Shown here: positions 1 to 10,573 of the stretch, one piece after another | Layout: every line of letters starts with the position of its first letter | How positions within the stretch are numbered: the stretch's first letter is position 1 | DNA from: Alphaproteobacteria bacterium | GTDB lineage: Bacteria; Pseudomonadota; Alphaproteobacteria; Acetobacterales; Acetobacteraceae | NCBI GenBank assembly: GCA_013298245.1 | Contig: JAAFHD010000057.1 | Coordinates: 1-12,817, forward strand | Direction: 5' to 3' | DNA length: 12,817 bases | Program-made: the position numbers and the translations under genes | The notes under the pieces: model-generated | Databases searched by the model: none | The model's input: the letters and a program-made list of their open reading frames with translations, nothing else | What the model was told of the DNA's origin: nothing

Positions 1-1
1 T

Positions 2-715
2 GCTGGGCGGATGGACCACATCATCGCGACCAGCCGGCCCGCACTGCCGCGCGATGGCGAGCCGGCCAGCGTGATCCCGCATGGCGTGGACATGGCGCGC
101 TTCCACCCGGCGGCGGACCGCGCGGCGGAATGGGCGGCAACCGGCCTGCCGGGTGCGCGCGGCATTGGCGTGTTCGGGCGCATCCGCCCCAACAAGGGCA
201 CCGACCTTTTCGTGGATGCGATGATCGCGCTGCTGCCCGCGCATCCCGGCTGGACCGCCGTGGTGACGGGGGAGGCTGTGGGCGAGGAGAACCAGCGCTT
301 CCTGGAAGCGATGCGCGCGCGCGTGGTGGCGGCGGGGCTGGGCGATCGCATCCACTTCCTGGGGCTGCTGGAAGGGGCGCGCATGCCCGCGCTGTTCCGC
401 GCCATCACGGTCTATGTGGCGCCCCAGCGGCGAGAGGAATTCGGCCTGACGCCGCTGGAGGCCATGGCCAGCGGCACGGCGGTGGTGGCAACCCGCACCG
501 GTGCGGCACCCGACCTGGTGCGCGATGGCGTGACCGGCACGCTGGTGCCACCCGATGACGGTGTGGCGCTGTCGGCCGCGCTGGCCGCCATGCTGGCCGG
601 CCCGGCGCGCGCCGAAGCCATGGGCGCGGAGGGCCGGCGCATCGCGCTGGCCGAACACAGCGCGGAAGCCGAGAACGCCGCCGTTGCCGCGCTGTATCGC
701 AAGCTGTCCGCATGA
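2..715 (+). CDS. LpcC-like GT4 glycosyltransferase, LPS core (5' partial)
   Basis: C-terminal part of a GT-B fold, family 4 glycosyltransferase. The reading frame is open to the left edge, and comparison with the next gene shows that about 110 N-terminal residues lie outside the window, so the internal ATG at 11 is not the start. Counting that Met as residue 1, the protein has a FGRIRPNKG donor-site loop (about 55-63) and the GT4 EX7E signature with E142 and E150 in EEFGLTPLEAMASG. Stretches such as TGLPG and TDLFVDAMIALLP resemble, from memory, rhizobial LpcC, which adds mannose from GDP-mannose to Kdo of the LPS inner core on the cytoplasmic face. The last codon and stop overlap the next start as ATGA. 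Family assignment is strong; the exact donor and acceptor are inferred. Confidence 0.85.
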   Translation, partial: AGRMDHIIATSRPALPRDGEPASVIPHGVDMARFHPAADRAAEWAATGLPGARGIGVFGRIRPNKGTDLFVDAMIALLPAHPGWTAVVTGEAVGEENQRFLEAMRARVVAAGLGDRIHFLGLLEGARMPALFRAITVYVAPQRREEFGLTPLEAMASGTAVVATRTGAAPDLVRDGVTGTLVPPDDGVALSAALAAMLAGPARAEAMGAEGRRIALAEHSAEAENAAVAALYRKLSA

Positions 716-1767
716 AGCGCATCGAGGTCGTCGCCCCCAACATCAAGCGCCACCAGACCGGCGTGACTTCGACCATCATCGCCGCGGTGGGCGCACAAGC
801 AAAACTGCGCCCGGTGGCGGCGTTGGGCTTCGGCCTGCCGGCGAGTCTGCCGCAGCTGCGCTGGCGCGACCTGCTGGGCGCGTGGTCGCGCCCGCCGGGC
901 CTGTCGCACCGCATCTGGCATGCGCGCCGGCCGGATGAAATGATGGTGGGCCTGCTGCTGCGGCACCTGTTGCGTCAGCCGTGGAAACTGGTCTTCACCA
1001 GCCATGACGCGCATGACCATCCAAAGCTGTATCGCTGGATGGCGGCGCGGATGGACGCGATCGTGGCATCCACGCGTGCCTCCGCCGACTGTATCGACCC
1101 TGCCGCCCATGTGATCGGCCATGGTGTGGACGCGCAGGCCTTCACGCCCGCGCCGGATCGTGCGGCGGAATGGCGCGCGCTGGGGCTGCCGGGCGCTTAC
1201 GGCCTTGGCACCTTCGGCCGCATCCGGCCGCAGAAGGGCCAGGATGTGCTGGTGCGCGCGCTGTGCGAGACGCTGCCGCGCCACCCCGATGCGGGTTACG
1301 TGATCGCGGGCCTGACCACGGCGGCGCACCGGGATTTCGAGGCGGGCTTGCGCGCGCAATTGGCCGCCGCCGGCATCGCCGATCGTGTGACCTTCCTGGG
1401 TGAAGTGGAGGCGGCGATGATCCGCCGGCTGTATCGCGCGGTATCGCTGTATATCCAGCCCGGCCGTTCCGAGGGCTATGGGCTGACGCCCATCGAGGCC
1501 ATGGCCAGCGGCACGGCGGCGATTTCGACGCGTGTGGGGGCGGCGGCCGACATGGTGATCGAGGGCGTCACCGGCCACCTGGTCGATGTCGAGGACTGGC
1601 AGGCGATGGCCGCGCGGCTGCACGAGCGCCTCTCCGACATGGCGGGCACGCTGGCGATGGGCGTCGCTGGCCGCGCGCATGTGTTGGCGCAGCACACTGC
1701 ACAGATCGAAGCGCAGCGCCTCTTCGCGGTTTACGATATGCTGGTGCCCAGAGGAGAACGCCCATGA
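712..1767 (+). CDS. LpcC-like GT4 glycosyltransferase, LPS core biosynthesis
   Basis: Complete 351-residue GT4 glycosyltransferase. The N-terminal acceptor-side domain holds VVAPNIKRHQTGVTSTI (about 6-22) and RIWHARRPDEMM (67-78), which match my memory of LpcC mannosyltransferases. The C-terminal donor domain has FGRIRPQKG (168-176) and the EX7E pair E254 and E262 in EGYGLTPIEAMASG. It is a clear paralogue of the gene before it, aligned from the MDHIIATS/MDAIVAST region to the C terminus. The start overlaps the previous stop as ATGA, and its own stop overlaps the next start as ATGA, so the three genes are probably co-transcribed and translationally coupled. No signal peptide or membrane span is seen, as expected for a cytoplasmic or membrane-associated enzyme. 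It probably adds a hexose to the LPS core, but the sugar and linkage cannot be read from sequence. Confidence 0.88.
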   Translation: MKRIEVVAPNIKRHQTGVTSTIIAAVGAQAKLRPVAALGFGLPASLPQLRWRDLLGAWSRPPGLSHRIWHARRPDEMMVGLLLRHLLRQPWKLVFTSHDAHDHPKLYRWMAARMDAIVASTRASADCIDPAAHVIGHGVDAQAFTPAPDRAAEWRALGLPGAYGLGTFGRIRPQKGQDVLVRALCETLPRHPDAGYVIAGLTTAAHRDFEAGLRAQLAAAGIADRVTFLGEVEAAMIRRLYRAVSLYIQPGRSEGYGLTPIEAMASGTAAISTRVGAAADMVIEGVTGHLVDVEDWQAMAARLHERLSDMAGTLAMGVAGRAHVLAQHTAQIEAQRLFAVYDMLVPRGERP

Positions 1768-2714
1768 CCACACGCCGCGCCACGTTCGCGCTGCTGGCCA
1801 CGCCCGCGCTGGCCCGGGCGCAGGCATGGCCGACGCGGCCGGTGCGCATCATCTCCCCCTTCGCGCCGGGCGGGCCGCAGGATGTGCCGGCGCGATTCTT
1901 CGTGGATCATTTGACGCCGCGTTTGGGCCAACCCGTGCTGTATGACAGCCGTGCAGGAGCGGGTGGCGCCGTCGGCATGCAGCATGTGGCGCAGGCGGGG
2001 GATGCGCATACCTTCCTGATCACGTCGAATTCCATCGCGACCCTGCCGGCGCTGCGGCGCGACCTCGGCTTCGATCCCTTCACCGATCTGCCGCCGGTTT
2101 CACTGGTGATGGAATCGCCGCTGGTGCTGGCGGTGCGCGCGCAAGGCGCTGCCAGCCTGCCGGCCTTCGTGGCGCGCGCGCGGGAGGCGTCGGGGCGTGT
2201 GTCCTTCGGCAGTTCCGGCGTGGGGTCGGCGACGCACCTGGCCGGTGCGCTGTTCGGTCAGCGCGCCGGTGTGGAATTGCTGCACGTGCCCTATCGCGGC
2301 GCCGGCCTGGTGATGACCGCGCTGCTGGCCGGTGAGATCGACTGCTTCATCGGCGACATCGCGCTGGCGCTGGAACATGTCCGCGCGGGCACGGTGCGCG
2401 CGATCGGCGTGACGACGGCGGCGCGCGCCGCACTGCTGCCCGATGTGCCCGCGGTGGGAGAAGTCGTGGCGGGCTACGCCGTGCCCTTCTGGTTCGGGCT
2501 CTTCGCGGCGCGTGGCACGCCGGATGCGGTGATCGCGCGCATGAACGCCGAACTGGCGCCGCTGGCCGTGCCGGGCACGGAGCTGCACCGGCGCATGGCT
2601 GATCGGGGATCGGCGCTGCTGCTGACCGGCCCGGCACCACTGGCCGAACGGCTGCGCGCGGAAGTGCCGCAATGGCGCGACGTGGTGGCCACCGGGCGCA
2701 TCACGCCCGAATAG
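1764..2714 (+). CDS. Bug-family (TctC-like) periplasmic solute-binding protein, orphan
   Basis: A 316-residue binding protein of the Bug family (PF03401), the extracytoplasmic component of tripartite tricarboxylate transporters. The N terminus MTTRRATFALLATPALARA-Q is an export signal with an RR pair and likely cleavage near residue 19. Family landmarks follow: WPTRPVRIISPFAPGGPQD (22-40), an NRAGAGG-like segment (DSRAGAGG), GRVSFGSSGVGSATHLAG, VPYRGAGLVMTALLAGEID and the LPDVPAVGE segment. Bug proteins bind carboxylates and related small molecules in the periplasm. No TctA or TctB partner sits next to it. It instead overlaps an LPS glycosyltransferase by ATGA and has a good AGAGGAG ribosome site at 1750-1756. 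A hairpin follows the stop. Family is sure; the ligand is unknown. Confidence 0.92.
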   Translation: MTTRRATFALLATPALARAQAWPTRPVRIISPFAPGGPQDVPARFFVDHLTPRLGQPVLYDSRAGAGGAVGMQHVAQAGDAHTFLITSNSIATLPALRRDLGFDPFTDLPPVSLVMESPLVLAVRAQGAASLPAFVARAREASGRVSFGSSGVGSATHLAGALFGQRAGVELLHVPYRGAGLVMTALLAGEIDCFIGDIALALEHVRAGTVRAIGVTTAARAALLPDVPAVGEVVAGYAVPFWFGLFAARGTPDAVIARMNAELAPLAVPGTELHRRMADRGSALLLTGPAPLAERLRAEVPQWRDVVATGRITPE

Positions 2715-2719
2715 AAAAA

Positions 2720-2745
2720 GGGCGCGGTGGTCACCCACCGCGCCC
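2720..2745. terminator. Intrinsic terminator shared by convergent genes
   Basis: A perfect 11-bp G+C-rich stem (2720-2730 with 2735-2745) closes a TCAC loop between the convergent Bug and katG genes. On the minus strand it is followed directly by a T run (complement of 2715-2719), so it is a classic rho-independent terminator for katG. On the plus strand the tail is only CCGTTTG, so it should stop the Bug operon less well. Confidence 0.85.
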
Positions 2746-2754
2746 CCGTTTGCC

Positions 2755-6122
<3,368 letters not shown>

Positions 6123-6151
6123 GGTTGTTCCTTCCTCTGTGCGCAGCATGG

Positions 6152-6172
6152 GCGCGCCGCGCGGCGGCGCGC
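6152..6172 (-). other. Intercistronic hairpin between tctA and the aapJ-like gene
   Basis: Perfect 9-bp stem, GCGCGCCGC (6152-6160) with GCGGCGCGC (6164-6172), and a 3-base loop, or 8 bp with a 5-base loop. It starts 9 bases after the tctA stop and ends 15 bases before the purine-rich ribosome site of the next gene. There is no T run, so I read it as a possible mRNA-stabilising or attenuating element, not a standard terminator. Confidence 0.5.
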
Positions 6173-6180
6173 AAGGGCGT

Positions 6181-7659
6181 TCAGCCGTGGCGTTTGCGCA
6201 GGAAGGGCCAGACCACGGCGGCCAGCGTCATCACCCACAGGATGATCGAAACGGGCGAGGCGACCAGCGCCGAAACCTCGCCGCCCGACAGCGACAGGGC
6301 GCGGCGCAGATTATCCTCGAGCATGCGCCCCAGCACGAAGCCCAGGATGATCGGCACCAGCGGGATTTCCATCTTGCGGAACAGCCAGCCCATCACGCCG
6401 AAGGCCACCGCCAGCAGCAGGTCAAAGGCGGAGTTGGACACGGCGAAAACGCCGGCGAAGGACAGCGCCAGCACGCCCGGATAGAGCACCCAGGGCGGCA
6501 CCGTCAGCAGCCGCGCGAAGATGCCCACCAAGGGCAGGTTGAGCAGCAGCAGCATGCAGTTGCCGATATACATCGACGCAATCAGCCCCCAGGCGACTTC
6601 GGGGCGCTGTTCGAACAGCAGCGGGCCTGGCGTGATGTTGTACATCAGCAGCGCGCCCAGCAGCACCGCAGTCGTGCCGGAGCCTGGAATGCCGAGCGAG
6701 AGCATGGGCACCATGTTGCCGATTTGCGCCGCATTGTCGGCGGTTTCGGGTGCGGCCACGCCGCGCAGATCGCCCTGGCCGAACTTGCCGTTGCTCTCAT
6801 TCAGGCGTTTTTCGGTGGTGTAGGAGAGGGCGGAGGCGACCGAGGCACCTGCGCCCGGCAGCACGCCGATGACGAAGCCGATGGAGGAGGCGCGCAGCAT
6901 CGCGGGGATGCAGAAGACCACCTCCGAAAATGTCAGGCGCTGGCCGCCATGCAGCGCTTCCGCCTGCGCGCGCAGGCGCGTTTCGATCAGCAGCAGGATT
7001 TCGCCGATGGCGAAGAGGCCGATGGCGAGGATGGTGAAGTCGATCCCGCCGAGCAGTTCGAAACTGCCCATGGTGAAGCGCTCGACACCCGTGCCGGAAT
7101 CGATCCCGATCAGGGCGAGCATGATGCCGAGGCACCCCGCCGCCCATGCCTTGGGCGCGGAGACGCCGCCCACAGCACCCAGCAGCGACAAGGCGAAGGC
7201 GATGAGTGCGACATAGTCGGCCGGCGAAAACGCCACCGCCACGCGTGCCAACGGCACCGACAGGAAAGTCATCGCGATGACCGACAGCGTGGCACCAATG
7301 AAGCTGCCGATGCCGGTGATGGCCAGTGCGGCGCCACCGCGCCCCTGCTTGGCCAGCGGGTGGCCATCCAGCGTGGTCAACACCGCCGATGGCTCGCCCG
7401 GCATGTTGAGCAAGATGGCCGTTATTCGCCCCCCATACCCGCTGCCGTAATACACCGCCGCCAGCAAAATCAGCGCCGATTCAGGCGGTAATCGAAGCGC
7501 CAGGCAGAAGGGCAGCAACAGCGCGATCGCGTTCAGCGGCCCGATGCCGGGCAGCACGCCGATCGCCGTGCCGACAATGCAGCCGATGAAGGCCAGCGCC
7601 AGATTATGGGGCTGCAACGCGACCGCGAAGCCGCCGCCGAGGGCTGCGAAAGTTTCCAT
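6181..7659 (-). CDS. tctA: Tripartite tricarboxylate transporter large permease TctA
   Basis: A 492-residue polytopic membrane protein, the usual TctA length (about 500), forming the main transport channel of a TTT system driven by an ion gradient. The family's internal duplication is visible: GTAIGVLPGIGPLNAIALLLP (30-50) is echoed by GFVIGVLPGAGASVASALSY (261-280). Conserved YYGSGYGGRI and NMPGEPSAV segments (70-93) and APETADNAAQIGN with LGIPGSGTTAVLLGAL (303-337) are present. Many hydrophobic stretches, about a dozen, run to a basic C terminus (FLRKRHG). The start at 7659 overlaps the tctB stop as TGATG, which fits translational coupling; a longer in-frame start at 7719 would run deep into tctB and is rejected. 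The substrate, probably a carboxylate, is set by the TctC partner and is unknown. Confidence 0.96.
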   Translation of the reverse strand: METFAALGGGFAVALQPHNLALAFIGCIVGTAIGVLPGIGPLNAIALLLPFCLALRLPPESALILLAAVYYGSGYGGRITAILLNMPGEPSAVLTTLDGHPLAKQGRGGAALAITGIGSFIGATLSVIAMTFLSVPLARVAVAFSPADYVALIAFALSLLGAVGGVSAPKAWAAGCLGIMLALIGIDSGTGVERFTMGSFELLGGIDFTILAIGLFAIGEILLLIETRLRAQAEALHGGQRLTFSEVVFCIPAMLRASSIGFVIGVLPGAGASVASALSYTTEKRLNESNGKFGQGDLRGVAAPETADNAAQIGNMVPMLSLGIPGSGTTAVLLGALLMYNITPGPLLFEQRPEVAWGLIASMYIGNCMLLLLNLPLVGIFARLLTVPPWVLYPGVLALSFAGVFAVSNSAFDLLLAVAFGVMGWLFRKMEIPLVPIILGFVLGRMLEDNLRRALSLSGGEVSALVASPVSIILWVMTLAAVVWPFLRKRHG

Positions 7660-8087
7660 CAGAAGGGCAGGATCCCCTTGGGCAAAGGCAGGTCCAGCAG
7701 CTTGTCGAACAACCCCCACAACACGAGTGCGGTGACGATGCCGACCACCGCCGCCTGTGTGGGTTTCGCGCTGAACAGAAGGGCGACGGCGGCCGCCATC
7801 AGGGCGGTGGCCGGCATGAAGCCGAGCGGCACCAGGGACAGCGCGTAGAGCACCATCGCGCCAACCAGCATGGGTGGTGCGGTCAGGCGCTCGGGGCGTT
7901 CAAAACCATGCACCGGCTGCACCACCAGAATGGCGCCGCAGAGCCCCATCACCAATGCGATGGTGATGGGGAAGGGCGTGGGCCCCAGCGGGTCGGCCGC
8001 GAAGGGCACCACCAGGTTCCAGGCCGAAAACCCGGCCGCCAGTGCGATGCCGATGAAGGCCAGCCCCAGCAGCCGGTCGGCGATCAC
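7659..8087 (-). CDS. tctB: Tripartite tricarboxylate transporter small permease TctB
   Basis: A 142-residue small membrane subunit of the TTT system. It has four or five hydrophobic segments (roughly 8-28, 41-58, 72-90, 93-107, 110-127) and ends in the family-typical LLDLPLPKGILPF. TctB pairs with TctA in the inner membrane and is needed for transport although its sequence is poorly conserved. The start codon is GTG at 8087-8085, overlapping the tctC stop as GTGA. Its stop overlaps the tctA start as TGATG. The order tctC-tctB-tctA with overlaps makes one operon very likely. Confidence 0.93.
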   Translation of the reverse strand: MIADRLLGLAFIGIALAAGFSAWNLVVPFAADPLGPTPFPITIALVMGLCGAILVVQPVHGFERPERLTAPPMLVGAMVLYALSLVPLGFMPATALMAAAVALLFSAKPTQAAVVGIVTALVLWGLFDKLLDLPLPKGILPF

Positions 8088-9064
8088 TGCGCCACCTGGA
8101 CCATGCCCACATCGCGGGCGAGTTGGCGGTATTCGCCGACGCGCTGGCGCGCGAGTGCGGCGAAGGGTTCACCCACCATGTTGAACTCGAACAGGCCTTG
8201 CGCGTTGCGCTGTTCGGGCCAGGTCGGGTGCGCCTGCAGGCGGCGGATGGCGTCGACCCAATAGTTGTAGGCGGCGTCTGGCATTTGTGGCGGGCCGTAG
8301 AAACCGCGCACGATGGGCCATTCGACATCCACGCCTTGTTCCTTGGCGGTGGGGATGTTGGCGAAGCGGCCGGGCAGGCGCTCGGCGGACATCACCGCCA
8401 GCAGGCGGATTGCGCCGGCGTCGAGCTGGCCGCCGACTTCGGAGGCGTCGCCGGGGAAGACCTGGATGTGGCCGCCGAGCAGCGCTGCCATGGCGGCGCC
8501 ACCGCCCTCGAACGGCACGTAGCGCATGCGGCGCGGGTCCTGGCCCGCGGCGCGCGCGACGAGTGCGATCTTGGTCCAGTCCTGGCTGCCGACGGCGCCG
8601 GATGAACCCACGGGCACGCCCGCGACATTGGCGCGGAAGGCCGCGACCAGATCGGCCAGCGTGCGGAACGGGCTGTCCGCCTTCACCGCGATCACGCCGT
8701 AATCCGCGCCGATCGCGCCAATCCAGCGCACATCGTTTTCGGCGAAGCGGCCGAAGCGGCCCTGCGCCATGTTCAGCCACGAGCCTGTCGAGAAGGCCAC
8801 GATCACATTCGGGTCACGCGGGCGCTGCGCGTTGATGTGGTTGATCGCCACCGCGCCGATGCCGCCTGGCATGTTCTGCGTGCGGATGGGCACCGGCACG
8901 ATGTTCTGTTCCTGCATGACGCGCGTGGTCAGGCGGCAGGTCAGGTCGAAGCCGCCGCCAGGGGCTGCGGGGGCGATGCATTCGGGGTTCTGCGGCGTGA
9001 AGCCTTGTGCCTGCGCGAAGGCGGGCACGAGTGCGGATGCGGCGAGAAGCGCGCGGCGATTCAT
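8084..9064 (-). CDS. tctC: TTT periplasmic substrate-binding protein TctC (Bug family)
   Basis: A 326-residue Bug-family binding protein and the first gene of the TTT operon. The signal peptide is MNRRALLAASALVPAFAQA-Q (cleavage near 19). The mature protein opens with CIAPAAPGGGFDLTCR (29-44), the ligand-loop motif of the family, and continues with an NMPGGIGAVAINH segment, GVPVGSSGAVGSQDW, YVPFEGGGAAMAALLGGHIQV and a KEQGVDVEW segment. It captures the substrate in the periplasm and delivers it to TctAB. The start at 9064 is preferred to the upstream ATG at 9088 because it gives a proper signal peptide and has GGGAGGA at 9071-9077 on the minus strand. It differs strongly from the Bug protein at 1764, so the two probably bind different ligands. 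Confidence 0.94.
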   Translation of the reverse strand: MNRRALLAASALVPAFAQAQGFTPQNPECIAPAAPGGGFDLTCRLTTRVMQEQNIVPVPIRTQNMPGGIGAVAINHINAQRPRDPNVIVAFSTGSWLNMAQGRFGRFAENDVRWIGAIGADYGVIAVKADSPFRTLADLVAAFRANVAGVPVGSSGAVGSQDWTKIALVARAAGQDPRRMRYVPFEGGGAAMAALLGGHIQVFPGDASEVGGQLDAGAIRLLAVMSAERLPGRFANIPTAKEQGVDVEWPIVRGFYGPPQMPDAAYNYWVDAIRRLQAHPTWPEQRNAQGLFEFNMVGEPFAALARQRVGEYRQLARDVGMVQVAQ

Positions 9065-9070
9065 GGTTGT

Positions 9071-9077
9071 TCCTCCC
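9071..9077 (-). promoter_or_regulatory. tctC ribosome binding site
   Basis: GGGAGGA on the minus strand lies 6 bases before the ATG at 9064 and supports that start over the ATG at 9088. Confidence 0.75.
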
Positions 9078-9122
9078 GGGATATTCATTGGCAGCCCGCG
9101 ATTGCCTCAACATGCAAAGGGT

Positions 9123-9179
9123 CGCAAGCGGCGCGCGCCAAGTCCAGCGTTTGGCGCTGTCCGGGGCGTTACGCTTGCG
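9123..9179. repeat. Nested inverted repeats between the oxidoreductase and tctC
   Basis: Outer arms CGCAAGCG (9123-9130) and CGCTTGCG (9172-9179) are exact inverse complements. They enclose a second pair, GCGCCAA (9135-9141) and TTGGCGC (9151-9157), with a 9-base spacer. A 10-base palindrome GGCGCGCGCC overlaps at 9130-9139. The outer right arm touches the stop codon of the oxidoreductase gene. It could be a terminator-like mRNA structure (no T run) or an operator for the tctCBA promoter. Confidence 0.6.
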
Positions 9180-10484
9180 TCACGCGGCGGCGCGTTCCAG
9201 CCGGTCCTTCAGGCGATACCAGTTGCCCACGATCGGCAGGAACCAGGGCGCGCCATTGTAGAAGGGGCGGGTGGGGAAGGGCAGGTCGTCCAGCGCGAAG
9301 GGCGCGTTCGCAGCACCCGCCATTTTCAGCGCGACATTGTGGCCGAGCCAGGTGGCCATCGCGACACCGCTGCCCTGGCAGCCGCCGGCGTAGAAGATGT
9401 CGTCCTGCCGGCCGATATGCGGCAGGTAGTCGAAGGTGAAGGCGACATTGCCGTTCCAGGCGTGGGTCAGCTTCACGCCGCGCAGTTCGGGGAAGACATC
9501 GCACATGGTGTCGTACAGGCGCGGCGCGGCCTGTTCGGGCGTTTCCTGCGCGAAGGAGGCGCGGCCGCCCCACAGCACGCGCCGGCCATCGGGCGAGGGC
9601 CGGAAATAGTTCAGCACCAGCTTGGTGTCGGACATCATGCGCAGCTTGGGGAAGAGTTTTTCGATCAGCGCGGGGTCGAGTTCCTCGGTGGCGATGATGT
9701 AGCTGGCGAGCGGCACCATGCGCCGCGCGAACCACGGATTGGCGGTGCCGCGCTTGTCCAGTGAATAGCCGTTCGTCGCGGTCAGCACCTGTTCGGCGTG
9801 GAGCTCGCCCTGGTCGGTGTAGACGATGTTTTTCTCGATGCGCGTGACGCGCACGCCATCGACCAAAGTGGCACCCGCGCGCTCGGCCGCCGCGGCCAGG
9901 CCGCGCGCATATTTGCCGGGGTGCAGACTGCCGGTGGCCTCCGCGTGCATGCCGCCGAAGTAGTGGTCGGTGCCGATGAATTCGCGCTGGCGTTCGCGCG
10001 GGATCATCGTGGTGGGCAAGCCGGACATTTCGGCGATGCGCGCCGCACCTGCTTCCAGCACGCGATAATGCTTGGGCGTCCAGGCGCCGACGAAACGGCC
10101 GACGCGCTTGTAGTCGCAATCGATTCCTTCTCGCGCGATTGTCTCCTCGATGAAGGGAAAACTGCCACCGCAGGCCGCCATGATTTCCTTCGCGCGCGCC
10201 TCGCCATAGCGTTGCGTCAGCGGCCCGCGCGCCACCTTCAACCCGCCCGAGACCATGCCGCCATTGCGCGATGATGCGCCCCAGCCGATGCGCTCGGCGT
10301 CCAGCACGACAACCTCATGGCCCAGGCGCCGCAGCGTGAGTGCGGCCGACAGCCCCGCATAGCCGCCGCCCACAACAGCCACGCGTGTCTGCCGCGGCAG
10401 CGCGTTGTCGCGGTCCGGCGGTTCGGCCGCTTCCCACCACCAGGGGCGCGATTTGAATCCGGGCGCGAAGATCTCTGTCGGCAT
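9180..10484 (-). CDS. DAO-family FAD-dependent oxidoreductase (amine/amino-acid oxidase type)
   Basis: A 434-residue flavoenzyme of the DAO superfamily (PF01266). The N-terminal Rossmann motif VAVVGGGYAGLSAALTLRRLG (35-55) ends in the acidic strand VVVLDAE (58-64). It is followed by GWGASSRNGGMVSGGL, a block typical of gamma-glutamylputrescine oxidase (PuuB)-like and related amine or sarcosine oxidases. The C terminus has the second FAD-contact segment GGCQGSGVAMATWLGHNVA. Such enzymes oxidise a C-N bond, usually passing electrons to oxygen and releasing hydrogen peroxide. The start at 10484 is chosen because the family N terminus begins there (MPTEIFAPGF) and GGGAAG lies upstream; the open frame continues to 10697 but runs into the divergent gene. 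Divergence from a polyamine-type binding protein hints at amine catabolism; the substrate is unproven. Confidence 0.92.
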   Translation of the reverse strand: MPTEIFAPGFKSRPWWWEAAEPPDRDNALPRQTRVAVVGGGYAGLSAALTLRRLGHEVVVLDAERIGWGASSRNGGMVSGGLKVARGPLTQRYGEARAKEIMAACGGSFPFIEETIAREGIDCDYKRVGRFVGAWTPKHYRVLEAGAARIAEMSGLPTTMIPRERQREFIGTDHYFGGMHAEATGSLHPGKYARGLAAAAERAGATLVDGVRVTRIEKNIVYTDQGELHAEQVLTATNGYSLDKRGTANPWFARRMVPLASYIIATEELDPALIEKLFPKLRMMSDTKLVLNYFRPSPDGRRVLWGGRASFAQETPEQAAPRLYDTMCDVFPELRGVKLTHAWNGNVAFTFDYLPHIGRQDDIFYAGGCQGSGVAMATWLGHNVALKMAGAANAPFALDDLPFPTRPFYNGAPWFLPIVGNWYRLKDRLERAAA

Positions 10485-10528
10485 TCGGGGCTTCCCAAGC
10501 AGCGTGTCCGCGTGGAAGCTTTCTCCCC

Positions 10529-10544
10529 TGGCGTGGTTCTTGCA
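10529..10544 (+). promoter_or_regulatory. Candidate sigma-54 (RpoN) promoter
   Basis: TGGCGTG-N4-TTGCA reads on the plus strand in the divergent intergenic region. The consensus is TGGCACG-N4-TTGCA, and both the GG (-24) and GC (-12) pairs are present at the exact required spacing. Transcription would begin near 10555, leaving a short leader that contains the ribosome site (GGGAGA, 10562-10567) before the ATG at 10574. Only the two bases after TGGC differ from the consensus. Confidence 0.55.
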
Positions 10545-10573
10545 AGGCCCGCCGCAGCATCGGGAGAGATGGA

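Noticed and set aside
412..1827. A 471-codon open frame on the minus strand
   Set aside because: It is antisense to the glycosyltransferase pair, its translation is Arg/His/Gln-rich without recognisable motifs, and the plus-strand proteins are clear family members.
9078..9110. Possible sigma-70 promoter (TTGAGG with an AT-rich -10) for tctC
   Set aside because: The -10 match is poor and the start site would fall inside the ribosome binding site.
9124..9140. Sigma-54-like element on the minus strand upstream of tctC
   Set aside because: The TGGC and TTGC boxes are two bases too far apart, and sigma-54 promoters do not tolerate that spacing.
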